From positions 1,178,001-1,242,000 of the forward strand of contig NZ_CP072380.1 of NCBI RefSeq assembly GCF_018128285.1: a stretch of 64,000 nt of DNA, written 5' to 3'. Origin of the DNA: Atopobium sp. oral taxon 416. Its GTDB lineage: Bacteria > Actinomycetota > Coriobacteriia > Coriobacteriales > Atopobiaceae. This document shows positions 9,501-17,892 of the stretch, in pieces (the stretch's first letter is position 1; every line of letters begins with the position of its first letter). Position numbers and translations under genes: made by a program. The notes below the pieces were generated by a model, which made no database searches, had not been told where the DNA came from, and saw only the letters and a list, made by a program, of their open reading frames with translations.

Positions 9501-9855
9501 GCTTGCATATGCGCAGATCCTCCGCAGGCTTACCGGCCTTAAGGTCTGCGGTGGCGTGTATCTGTGCACAAGGAGAGATCATGGGCTGTCAGGCGCAGTG
9601 AGCGAGCATATGGCCGACATTGTCTACGGTGACCATCAGCTCAGCTCACGCTCACTGAACCGCATTGCGGTGCCCCCTGGCTTCACCGGTACCTCCTCTG
9701 AGGAAAGCGGCTTCAATGCCCTGCTCGACACGACGGAGGACCTGATCGCGGAGAAGATTGAAGAGCTGTTGGACGGCAATATTGAAGCGAATCCGCGTGA
9801 CAAAGACGCCTGTAAATTTTGTCCGGTTTTGAACTGTGAGAAGAGACAACCATGA
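6556..9855 (+). CDS. addB: AddB-like ATP-dependent nuclease subunit (PD-(D/E)XK, iron-sulfur)
   Basis: A 1099-residue partner of the adjacent AddA helicase-nuclease; together they process DNA ends for recombinational repair. The N-terminal two thirds is an inactivated helicase-like region. The C-terminal nuclease domain begins at SASQIESYLECPYKWF and has GTIDRIDV then ALVIDYKHR, the D...D-Y-K pattern of the RecB nuclease fold. A four-cysteine iron-sulfur staple is visible: Cys in YLECPY and C-K-F-C-x5-C at the end (DACKFCPVLNCEKRQP). The stop overlaps the addA ATG (ATGA), so subunits are made together. Sequence is divergent from Bacillus AddB; the symbol is by context and architecture. Confidence 0.82.
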   Translation: MAEHIIVTNAEGIASEPVRKALKEAQRAGGRPTLFVPGLPQQDEAQRVFAQEGPDFFGVDVTSMSSWLEERWEAWGDGTHLVSPPERTLIFQQLLSGGETASLTPNPGTLRVLGQLARSALPYLPLNSDGNVEGEQAKQANLTSAEIEAIEWVARYSKELCARNLTEGCVAAGTIIQRLLKAQVTLPAVVVSGFATMRRPQRELLVQLAQHSHVWIVFETGNEVATAQTAQLIEQLKQEAAAADVVCEVEEDHYKPQAVRTTGLTALKNAIFQGRNDLTADGSVELLYPAGSHAEAELIARRIEDLVKQGERQIVVAAPSAERAWRELAPKLVARGISVEGSISKNLLSCDAGRAFLEFAQKVATLNQLAESWPEPTQTKEGETAIRLGDMSWWPPEELIDFFENDIAQMSVYRAQRLDKRWRGDRLLTPQEVLGTLQKQNSCSPIVAAATRELLKGHIGGAAMKLAEPYLNHTENRAIDDYAIDAEGEQVNLHKRPHDPYADAEAQGVLRGVVNASAVLRSQGLHYDPKNDSADKLCEVVEYLKQPLGETTVSLHPAVEAGGSRGRVLIVSKSEAATMEPASADVLISCAETSTESAVDDGDDVVSSLFERLNIDPAQDPMMSARARFYRMLCVPIHKFICERTQFGADSKQCFPSVMVQELLGAYGMSDEKPKQVKACIDNHILVTELSEYDAARNISAEGKKSEVTSHEKIGPTGSISKASRPYISFPSPTKVELYHGKPVLSASQIESYLECPYKWFSMRRLNLTNSDAEFGNMEMGTFVHRVLQVTGERMLTQALAGGGISEEDLKREPWTEVAGSRVSDPKSLEVAQKLLNEEFDEHLAHQYIVKGKNSRPQAFVPHTEEDQGKLMALRQDLLSALKYQGELFDGFEPRFFEWNFGKEEPVEYAGVYMVGTIDRIDVNAHKQALVIDYKHRSANSFFSDYAVFPPKQTKKNGSKKAELEPEGEEDRPFVLPKHIQTLAYAQILRRLTGLKVCGGVYLCTRRDHGLSGAVSEHMADIVYGDHQLSSRSLNRIAVPPGFTGTSSEESGFNALLDTTEDLIAEKIEELLDGNIEANPRDKDACKFCPVLNCEKRQP

Positions 9856-12800
9856 GCACCCTTGACCTGTCAGGATTAAACGACAATCAGCGAGCCATCG
9901 TACAGACGCTCGATAAGCCTCTCTTCGTCGCAGCGGGCGCAGGCTCCGGCAAGACTTTTACGCTGACGCAGCGGATCGCCTGGGCTCTATCACCGGGCTC
10001 CGGTACAGATGGAAAGCCCTTTCTGGACGATATCTCTCAGATCCTGGTGATTACTTTCACCAATGCGGCCGCGCGTGAAATTAGAGAGCGCGTTCGTCCC
10101 ACGTTGCGCCAGTGTGGCCTGAGGGAGCAGGCGCTCAACGTCGACAGCGCCTGGATTTCCACGATCCATGGGATGTGCTCCCGTATCCTTAAGAGACATG
10201 CCCTCGATCTGAACATCGATCCGGAGTTCTCTATCGCCTCAGAAAATGAAGTGAATGAGCTGAGAGGCAATGCCTTACAGCACGTTGTCGGTGACGTCCA
10301 AAAGAAGCAGAATAAAACACCCCAGGAACAGCTGCTCTTTGAACGCATGAATTTTGGTTCTCTGGAAGGGGTGGGCAGCAACGAGGTATCGATCCTCAAT
10401 TCAGTGTCTAAGGTCATGACGATCGCGGCCCAGACCCCGGGAGGCTACAAAAGCCTTTGGGTTCCTAAGAGTGGAGATATCGCAAGTGCGATGGAGAGCT
10501 TTGCGAATCACTACGACGGGGTGCGGACGTATCCCCTATCGGCAAAAGATAGACCTAAGGTGGAAGCTTCCTGTGAGGCGCTCCAAGAGTTCCTTGCGCT
10601 TGCTCCGGGCAAACGTACGCCCCAGGCAGCTCTCGATACGCTCAATCAGGTAAGCATGCCTCGGAGTTCAAGAGGTGGCCTCAAGGAATATAAAGCTCCC
10701 CTCGAGGAAGAGTTCGCTCTGTTGAAGATCGACATCCTGCTTGGCGGATTTCGCCCTGGCATGGAGGAGATCATCGAACTCGCGCAGAAGACAACAGCGT
10801 ACTATCAGAACTTGAAGCGCGATGGTTCGCTGCTCGACGACGACGATCTGATCGCACAGGCACTGCAGGCACTCGAGACCTCCCCTGAGGTACAGGCAGA
10901 CTATCGGGGACGCTTCAAGCTGGTGATGATCGACGAGTTCCAGGATACCGACGCGCAGCAGTTAGAGCTCATCAGCTATCTGAGTGGAACCGATGTGGAG
11001 CACCTCACAACTGTCGGTGATGCGCAGCAGTCGATCTATCGGTTCCGTGGAGCCGATGTCGGAGTCTTCCGGAGCCGTGGAGCGGGGTTGCCCGAAGACA
11101 ATAGAGTGCAGCTTGATATGAACTACCGCAGCCATGCGGACATTCTGTCTTTTGTTGACAAGGTCTGTGGGGGAGATCAGGGAGTCCTCAAGGACTTTAT
11201 GCGCCTGAAAGCCAATCCTGCCCACAGCAGCGATTTCCCGGACTCGTTGCCCCGCATTGATATCGAACTCACCTGTGGACAGAAAAACGTCTCCAAAATT
11301 CAGGGAGCCGTCGCAGCTCAGGGAATTGCAGCCCAATTCAAGAAGTATGCCGATGCCGGGGTGTCTGCGGGCAACATGGCGCTCTTGCTGAGGGCTATGA
11401 CAAACGCCGACCAATATGTCCAAGCGATCCGGGATGTGGGACTTGAGTGTGTGGTGAGTGGTGGATCTGGTTTCACCACGACGATAGAGGCGCAGACTAT
11501 GGGCGCGCTGCTGCACTATCTTGCAAACGATCACGACAGTGAAACGGGGCTCTTCCCCGTACTAGCCTCCCAGATGTTTGGGTTGGGTGCCGATGACTTC
11601 GTTAGTCTCGGTACCGGGACCCATGTGAATACCGGCAATCCGATCAAACGGGCGATTGAATGCGGCCTGGAGACCATGGAGTTCAGAGAGGACGCTTCGG
11701 TCTCGCCCCGGCTCGTGCGGGCACACAATATTCTCATGGAAGCCCGCTCTGAGATGCGCAGAAAGCCGGTGGCTGAGGTGTGCCGGGAAGTCGTGGTAGC
11801 TTCCGGCTGGCTCAATCGGTTGGAGGAAGAAGGGGTAACCGGACAGAGCAAAGAGGCAAACGTGTTAGCCTCCATCGACTACATCCGTGACCTCACCGAA
11901 GAGATGGGGCTTGGTCCCGCACGTGCTGCTTCTGAATTTGACACGTGGCTCAGGGTCTCTAAGATCTCTCCGTCCCGATTGAACGGTATCGGATCCAATG
12001 CTGTACAGGTTATGACTGTTCACGCGTCCAAAGGGCTGGAGTTCCAAGTCGTTGCCGTAGCAGGATGGGATGGAACCTCGAGAGTAGACCAGATCCTCCA
12101 TGGGCATGCACAGAGCAGCGAGGGCACCGAGGCCCTGATCATTCGGGCTGATAAAATTGACCAGAGGGTGCTTGATAAGCTCAAAGAGATTCCCGACAAT
12201 CCACAGACGTTGGGGGAGTGGTATCCCTATCTGCGCGATAGCGAGAAGCAGGCTGATGCCGAAGAAGCGACGCGGCTGCTCTATGTAGCCCTCACGCGTG
12301 CCGAGGATGCCCTGATCTTTGATATTGACGGCTATACAATCAAGAGCAGTCCTTCGCTCAGTCCTGATCTGACCGGTAGGGTGATGGGGGCGCTCTTCGG
12401 TGGTGCAGTCCCGCAGGCAGGGACCAGTGAGCTCGATTTTGGTGGATCGATGCCAGCAGTGGTTCACACCTATATTGAAACGAAAGGTAAGGGAAAGACA
12501 TCGTCACTGGACACCGGTGGGCTGCTCCCGGAGCTTGAGGGACAGCCATTACAGGATCCTGCAGATGTTGCACGGCTGCTGCATGGCTCTTCTGAAGATA
12601 CCGCTGAGCAAACGCCGACTAGCTTTGACCTCTTTGCGATCGAGCCGGATCCCCTGACGGCACAGGTTGAGATGGAGAAGAACCGCTTTGATGTCTTCAG
12701 CTTCTCTGCGGCTCATGAGAAGATGGCGCACATGGTGCACCAGCCGTATCACATGAAGAGCGCGATCCCGGTAGGTTGGCAGGCCGCGCAGGAGTCGCAG

Positions 12801-13346
12801 GATGAGACTGCAGATCCCGACAGGGCTACCAATATCGGCTCGGCCTTCCACCTGCTGGCGCAGACCATCGTGGAGTCAGGGTACTATCCGACTGATGAGC
12901 ACATCCGCGAGGTGGAAGATTACTGGGGGCTGGGTGAGCGCGCTCGGAAACGCGTTGAGGCGGCCCTCAAGCGGTGGTTTGGGTCCTCTATCCGCAAGGA
13001 AGTGCTTCAGTATCAGAACTTGCAGGCAGAGCTTCCATTCTTCAGCAAGGCCCACTCTGAATTGGGATCCTATGCGACCGGCGCCTTTGATGTGGTCGCC
13101 TACAACGATAAGGATGAAGTGCTGCTGGTCGACTACAAAACCGGTGACACCAAGTTGGATATCGATCGGATCCGGGAGAACCACAGCCTGCAGGCAGACC
13201 TGTACGCGCGGGTACTGATGGATATAGGCTTTGAGCGTGTTCGCGCACGGTTTGTGTGTGTTGAGCGCGAGGATCCTAATGAGGCGGGCGAGCCGCTCGT
13301 GGTGGCGTATGATTTCGATCAGAAGAATGCGCCCTATGCGTGGTAG
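9852..13346 (+). CDS. addA: AddA-like helicase-nuclease (UvrD/Rep family)
   Basis: A 1164-residue superfamily 1 helicase with a C-terminal RecB-type nuclease. Visible helicase motifs: LNDNQRAIV (Q motif), AAGAGSGKT (Walker A, residues about 31-39), ITFTNAAAREI (Ia), VMIDEFQDTD (Walker B), GDAQQSIYRFRGAD (III), QVMTVHASKGLEF (V) and LLYVALTRAEDALIF (VI). The nuclease motif GAFDVVAY...VLLVDYKTGD is near residues 1075-1100. It unwinds and degrades broken ends with AddB. It is followed by an 80-base gap and dnaE, probably a separate transcript. Confidence 0.92.
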   Translation: MSTLDLSGLNDNQRAIVQTLDKPLFVAAGAGSGKTFTLTQRIAWALSPGSGTDGKPFLDDISQILVITFTNAAAREIRERVRPTLRQCGLREQALNVDSAWISTIHGMCSRILKRHALDLNIDPEFSIASENEVNELRGNALQHVVGDVQKKQNKTPQEQLLFERMNFGSLEGVGSNEVSILNSVSKVMTIAAQTPGGYKSLWVPKSGDIASAMESFANHYDGVRTYPLSAKDRPKVEASCEALQEFLALAPGKRTPQAALDTLNQVSMPRSSRGGLKEYKAPLEEEFALLKIDILLGGFRPGMEEIIELAQKTTAYYQNLKRDGSLLDDDDLIAQALQALETSPEVQADYRGRFKLVMIDEFQDTDAQQLELISYLSGTDVEHLTTVGDAQQSIYRFRGADVGVFRSRGAGLPEDNRVQLDMNYRSHADILSFVDKVCGGDQGVLKDFMRLKANPAHSSDFPDSLPRIDIELTCGQKNVSKIQGAVAAQGIAAQFKKYADAGVSAGNMALLLRAMTNADQYVQAIRDVGLECVVSGGSGFTTTIEAQTMGALLHYLANDHDSETGLFPVLASQMFGLGADDFVSLGTGTHVNTGNPIKRAIECGLETMEFREDASVSPRLVRAHNILMEARSEMRRKPVAEVCREVVVASGWLNRLEEEGVTGQSKEANVLASIDYIRDLTEEMGLGPARAASEFDTWLRVSKISPSRLNGIGSNAVQVMTVHASKGLEFQVVAVAGWDGTSRVDQILHGHAQSSEGTEALIIRADKIDQRVLDKLKEIPDNPQTLGEWYPYLRDSEKQADAEEATRLLYVALTRAEDALIFDIDGYTIKSSPSLSPDLTGRVMGALFGGAVPQAGTSELDFGGSMPAVVHTYIETKGKGKTSSLDTGGLLPELEGQPLQDPADVARLLHGSSEDTAEQTPTSFDLFAIEPDPLTAQVEMEKNRFDVFSFSAAHEKMAHMVHQPYHMKSAIPVGWQAAQESQDETADPDRATNIGSAFHLLAQTIVESGYYPTDEHIREVEDYWGLGERARKRVEAALKRWFGSSIRKEVLQYQNLQAELPFFSKAHSELGSYATGAFDVVAYNDKDEVLLVDYKTGDTKLDIDRIRENHSLQADLYARVLMDIGFERVRARFVCVEREDPNEAGEPLVVAYDFDQKNAPYAW

Positions 13347-13425
13347 TACACTTGTTCGCTTGTAATCTGCTATGCTAGACTGCTCAGTAACAAACTGTCT
13401 GATATAAGCACAGGAGTTTTCATCC

Positions 13426-16400
13426 ATGAGCTTTGTTCATCTTCACAATCACTCTGACTTTTCGCTGCTCGACGGCGCTTGCCGTATTCCTGATATGGTA
13501 AAGAGAGCTGTTGAGTTTCATATGCCGGCGGTGGCCTTAACGGATCACGGCTACATGTTCGGTATCCCCAATCTGGACCTGGAGTGCCGCAAGTACAATG
13601 ACGTCCAGGAGAATATGAAGCAGTGGCGCCACGACATCGAATGCTTCAGCAAAGGTTGGGACCTGGAAGAGCCCAAGCCTGATGCCCCGGATGCGGACTA
13701 CTTCCATGCGGTGCACGCCCAGTGGGAGCGGGACAACCAGCTGTGGGAATCCTCAGGCCATAATGTGGACGCGGTCAAAGCGAAGAAGCCGCGTGAACTG
13801 ATCAAGCCGATCTTCGGCTGTGAGGCCTACTTTATTCAGGACAACTGCATTCCGCACGGTACCAAGCAGGTCCGCTATCACCTGATCCTTCTGGCGAAGA
13901 ACGAGACCGGCTACAAGAACCTGATTAAGTGCATGTCGAAAGCGGCGGGGCACGAGATGATGTACTACAAGCCCCGTATCACCTTTGCGATGCTCGAGCA
14001 GTACCACGAGGGGCTGATCTGCCTCTCCGCCTGCGTGCAAGGCATCATCCCGCAGATGATTATGGCCGGCGAGTTCGACGAAGCCCGGGAATGGACCAAG
14101 AAGTTCAAGGACCTCTTCGGTGAGGACTTCTACATCGAGATCCAGGACCACGGGCTCAAGTTCTCTCGCGGCTGGAACGACCGTAGCCTCGACGAGCGCT
14201 TGGTGAAGCTCGCCCATGAGCTCGATATCAAAGTCGTTGCCACCAACGATATCCACTACCTGACACGTGAGGATGCCTCCACTCAGGACATCCTCTCCTG
14301 CATTGGGAAGAACACCACGATCAACGACTCCTCCCGCATGCGGATGGAGGGCGCTGAGTTCTACCTCAAGAGTGAAGAGGAGATGCGTAAGCTCTTCGAT
14401 TGGGTACCGCAGGCCTGCGACAATACGCTCGAGGTTGCCGACAAGTGCAACTATGAGCTCGACTGGACGCACATGTACCTGCCACAGTTCCCAGGTCTGA
14501 AGCCAGGGGAGACCGCCGAGCAGCGCTTCCGTGCGGAGTGCGAGAAGGGTCTGGCACGCCGTTACGGCAAAGACTGGAAGCACGTCACGATCAATGGCAT
14601 CAACGTCGAGGACCGCTACGAGCACGAAGCCGGCATCATTATCGACAAAGGCTTTGCGAACTACTTCCTGATCGTTCAGGACTATGTCCAGTGGGCCAAG
14701 GACCATGGGATCGGTGTCGGGCCAGGCCGTGGCTCTGCCGCCGGCGCTATCGTCGCCTACGCGATGAACATCACGAACTTCGATCCGTTGGAGAACGGTC
14801 TGATGTTCGAGCGGTTCCTATCCCCGCAGCGTACCGAGATGCCCGATATCGATATGGACTTCGACGATGAGCACCTGCAGGATGTCCTGCAGCACGTGCG
14901 TGACGTCTACGGCGAGGACCGCGTCTGTAAGGTCATCACCTACTCCACCATCAAGGCGAAGCAGGCTATCAACGATGCGGCCCGTGTATTGGGCTTCCCG
15001 GTCTACGTGGGACAGCGACTCTCAAAGATGCTCTCCAACGACGCGAGCCTGAAGCTCAAGAATGCGCTGCACAAGAATCCGGATAGGCCGGACCAATACT
15101 CTCCGGACTTTGAGGAAGCCTACAACAAGGATGCGGACGCCAAGTCCATTATCGACGCTGCCATGTCCATCGAGGGCCTGACTCGTGGCGAGGGTGTGCA
15201 CGCTTGCGCAACCCTGATCGCTCCGACCCCGGTCACCGACCATGTGCCTACCAAGCTGGATACCAAGGGCAACGTCACGATCACCCAGTACGAAGGCCAT
15301 TCGGTCGCAGACATGGGCCTGCTGAAGATGGACTTCCTGGGCTTGAGAACCCTCACCGTTATCAACAAAGCCCTACAGAATATCAAGTGCAGCTATCCGA
15401 ACGCCTCCGATATCGCGCGGATGCCTGAGCAGGTGAAAAAGACCATTAAACTAGGCGCCGCCTGTGTCGATATCGATATGGACAAAGTCGACTTTACGGA
15501 CCCTGCGATCTATAGGCTCTTAAGTGAAGGCAAGACCGCCGGCGTCTTCCAGGTCGAGTCCGCGGGCATGACCGCCACGATCAAGCAGATGCAGCCGACC
15601 GAATACAAGCACATCGTCGCACTGATCGCCCTCTACCGTCCGGGTCCTCTAGGCGCCGGTATGGTCACGAGCTACATCAAGCGTATGCACGGCGAAGAGC
15701 CGGTTGTCTACTACGATGACCGCCTCAAAGACATCCTGGAAGAGACTTACGGAACCATGGTCTACCAGGAACAGGTCATGCAGATCTCGATGAAGATGTG
15801 CGGCTTTACCCCGGGCGAGTCAGATAGCCGTATCCGTAAGCCGGTGGCTAAGAAAAAGATCAAGATGCTCACGAGCCAGGTCTTCCACTGGGAGGCCACA
15901 GGCGCCGATGAGACCATATACGACCACTGGATGAACGGCGCGGTCAAGAACGGCTACAAGAAGGAGATTGCCCAGAAGATCTGGGACGATGTCTTGGAGT
16001 TCGCCTCCTACGCCTTCAACAAGTCGCACTCTGCCGGTTACGCCATTCTCGTTATGCAGACCGCCTGGCTCAAGGCCCACTTCCCGAAGGAGTACATGGC
16101 CTCCGTCCTCTCCTCCTACATGGGGAAGACCGATAAGATCGTGCACTATGTCTCTGCCTGTCGCCACGAGGGCATCAACATCCTACCTCCGGATATCAAC
16201 GAGTCCGGCCGTGACTTCACCGCCACCAAGGACGGTATCCGCTTCGGCTTCGCGGGCATCCGCGGCGTGGGCGAGTCAGTGGGCGAGACCATCATGGCTG
16301 AACGTACAAAGAGCGGTCCCTTCAAGACGGTCCACGACTTCGTGGACCGCGTGGACGCCTCACAGGCGAACCGCCGCGTCGTCGAGGCGCTGATCAAGAG

Positions 16401-17328
16401 CGGGGCCTTCGATTTCACGGGCTACACGAGAAAACAGATGATGCACTTCGTGGACAAGAACAATGCGCGCAACATTATCGAGTCCGCTGCCAAGCGCCAG
16501 AGGGACCGTGCCCAGGGGCAAGTCTCCTTCTTCGACCTCTTGGGTGACGTCTCGGATTCCGGCTTTGAGGATAAGATCCCCGCACCGGACGGTATCGAGT
16601 GGGATCGGCGTACCAAGCTCGCCCAGGAGCATGAGGTGCTTGGCATCTACGTCTCCGACCACCCACTGCGTCCGTATGAATACGCGCTCTCCAAGGCTCG
16701 GGACTACAAGATCTCCGATATCTCAGCGACCGAGGATGCCGTCGATCCGGTGAGCGGCGCGACCGTCGCCCGACACGTTATCCCGGACGGCAAAGTGGTC
16801 CGGCTGGCGGGCATGATGAGCGGGATCGATAAGAAGACCACCAAGACCGGCAAGGCAATGGCAATCGTGCAGCTTGCGGACATGGAAGGGGAGACCACTG
16901 TCGTGGTATTCCCGAAGCTCTATGAAACGTGTCAGGCTGCGCTGTGTGGCGAGATCGACGAGCAGACCGGTGAGACTATCGGCGATGTCTTTCTGAAGGT
17001 TCGGGGCAAGCTTGAGCGCTCCGATCGCGGCGACCAGATCATCGCGGAGAGCGTGGAGCCTCTGATCCTCAACAGTGAGACCAATACGCCAAAGGTGCTG
17101 GAGGTCAATCTTGCCTCTGATATGCTCAGCGCAGGGCACATGGAGCAACTGGGTTCCGTCTTCAACCGCTATCCCGGCCTCGACTACGTCGAGCTTAGGA
17201 TTGAGGGAGCCAACTCAGGCGACCTGACCTGCTTCGAGCTGCCGACTAAAGTCGACGCGCACAACATGGTGTTGATCGCGGAAGTCAGCGACGTCGTGGG
17301 TAAGCACGGGAAAGTCGTTGTAGCCTAA
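13426..17328 (+). CDS. dnaE: DNA polymerase III subunit alpha
   Basis: The replicative polymerase catalytic subunit, 1300 residues, longer than the roughly 1160 of E. coli. The N-terminal PHP domain starts FVHLHNHSDFSLLDG and ALTDHGYMFG; between it and IFGCEAYF there is an extra, charged insertion of about 70 residues (roughly 62-130). The catalytic aspartates are in EMPDIDMDFDD. VGPGRGSAAGAIVAYA, RPGPLGAGM and FNKSHSAGYA are further polymerase-family motifs. An OB-fold follows near residues 1120-1200. The start ATG is preceded by CAGGAG. It is transcribed alone or with the next gene, from which a 95-base hairpin-containing gap separates it. Confidence 0.97.
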   Translation: MSFVHLHNHSDFSLLDGACRIPDMVKRAVEFHMPAVALTDHGYMFGIPNLDLECRKYNDVQENMKQWRHDIECFSKGWDLEEPKPDAPDADYFHAVHAQWERDNQLWESSGHNVDAVKAKKPRELIKPIFGCEAYFIQDNCIPHGTKQVRYHLILLAKNETGYKNLIKCMSKAAGHEMMYYKPRITFAMLEQYHEGLICLSACVQGIIPQMIMAGEFDEAREWTKKFKDLFGEDFYIEIQDHGLKFSRGWNDRSLDERLVKLAHELDIKVVATNDIHYLTREDASTQDILSCIGKNTTINDSSRMRMEGAEFYLKSEEEMRKLFDWVPQACDNTLEVADKCNYELDWTHMYLPQFPGLKPGETAEQRFRAECEKGLARRYGKDWKHVTINGINVEDRYEHEAGIIIDKGFANYFLIVQDYVQWAKDHGIGVGPGRGSAAGAIVAYAMNITNFDPLENGLMFERFLSPQRTEMPDIDMDFDDEHLQDVLQHVRDVYGEDRVCKVITYSTIKAKQAINDAARVLGFPVYVGQRLSKMLSNDASLKLKNALHKNPDRPDQYSPDFEEAYNKDADAKSIIDAAMSIEGLTRGEGVHACATLIAPTPVTDHVPTKLDTKGNVTITQYEGHSVADMGLLKMDFLGLRTLTVINKALQNIKCSYPNASDIARMPEQVKKTIKLGAACVDIDMDKVDFTDPAIYRLLSEGKTAGVFQVESAGMTATIKQMQPTEYKHIVALIALYRPGPLGAGMVTSYIKRMHGEEPVVYYDDRLKDILEETYGTMVYQEQVMQISMKMCGFTPGESDSRIRKPVAKKKIKMLTSQVFHWEATGADETIYDHWMNGAVKNGYKKEIAQKIWDDVLEFASYAFNKSHSAGYAILVMQTAWLKAHFPKEYMASVLSSYMGKTDKIVHYVSACRHEGINILPPDINESGRDFTATKDGIRFGFAGIRGVGESVGETIMAERTKSGPFKTVHDFVDRVDASQANRRVVEALIKSGAFDFTGYTRKQMMHFVDKNNARNIIESAAKRQRDRAQGQVSFFDLLGDVSDSGFEDKIPAPDGIEWDRRTKLAQEHEVLGIYVSDHPLRPYEYALSKARDYKISDISATEDAVDPVSGATVARHVIPDGKVVRLAGMMSGIDKKTTKTGKAMAIVQLADMEGETTVVVFPKLYETCQAALCGEIDEQTGETIGDVFLKVRGKLERSDRGDQIIAESVEPLILNSETNTPKVLEVNLASDMLSAGHMEQLGSVFNRYPGLDYVELRIEGANSGDLTCFELPTKVDAHNMVLIAEVSDVVGKHGKVVVA

Positions 17329-17363
17329 CTGATAAAACTTAGTTTTGATTGATACGGAGACAC

Positions 17364-17408
17364 CTCAAACGGGTACAGAAAATATTGGACGGAGAAAACC
17401 CGTTTGAG
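17364..17408 (+). promoter_or_regulatory. Perfect 11-bp stem-loop in the desulfoferrodoxin leader
   Basis: CTCAAACGGGT at 17364-17374 and ACCCGTTTGAG at 17398-17408 are exact inverted repeats with a 23-base loop. The second arm ends just before the AGAGAGG ribosome-binding site of the desulfoferrodoxin gene. No T run follows, so it is not a normal terminator. It could control translation or protect the mRNA end. Confidence 0.5.
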
Positions 17409-17423
17409 AGAGAGGTATGGATT

Positions 17424-17804
17424 ATGAGCGAGACAACATTTTATCTGTGTAAGGACTGCGGTAACCTGGTAGCGCTGCTGCATCGCGGAAGCTGCACCCC
17501 GCAGTGCTGCGGCAAGCCGATGGTTGAGCTTAAAGCCAACAGTACCGACGCGGCACAGGAGAAGCATGTTCCGATCTGCACCCGCAAGGGTGACACCGTC
17601 GAGGTTCAGGTCGGCAGCACTCTCCATCCGATGGAGGAGAAGCACCACATCATGTGGATCGCGCTCTCACAGCGCGGACGTCTCGATGTTCGGTTCCTCC
17701 ATCCGGGCGAAGAGCCGAAGGCGGTCTTTGAGCATGTTGCAGACAGCGGCGCGACCGTTTATGCTTATTGCAATTTGCACGGACTTTGGAAAGCCGAACT
17801 GTAA
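17424..17804 (+). CDS. dfx: Desulfoferrodoxin (superoxide reductase, two-iron class)
   Basis: Reduces superoxide to peroxide in the cytoplasm of anaerobes without making oxygen. The 126-residue protein has both iron sites: Cys9, Cys12, Cys28 and Cys29 for the rubredoxin-like centre I, and His48, His68, His74, Cys116 and His119 for the catalytic Fe(His4)Cys centre II (HVPIC, LHPMEEKHH, YCNLHGLW). The start at 17424 follows AGAGAGG. An in-frame ATG at 17349 would add a tail through the leader stem-loop and is unlikely. It sits alone between dnaE and the NadE-like gene. Confidence 0.95.
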   Translation: MSETTFYLCKDCGNLVALLHRGSCTPQCCGKPMVELKANSTDAAQEKHVPICTRKGDTVEVQVGSTLHPMEEKHHIMWIALSQRGRLDVRFLHPGEEPKAVFEHVADSGATVYAYCNLHGLWKAEL

Positions 17805-17892
17805 CGTTGTCTGACAACCACAGCAAGTAGCATGTATGCGAGACTCGACCAAATGCAAAGCGGGTCTCGCTCTTTTTGTGAAGTGGAGCAGG

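Noticed and set aside
13753-14706. A 317-codon open frame on the minus strand inside dnaE
   Set aside because: It is the antisense shadow of a strongly conserved dnaE region, has no ribosome-binding site and no family motif. Similar long shadows inside addB, alaS and pyrG were rejected for the same reason.
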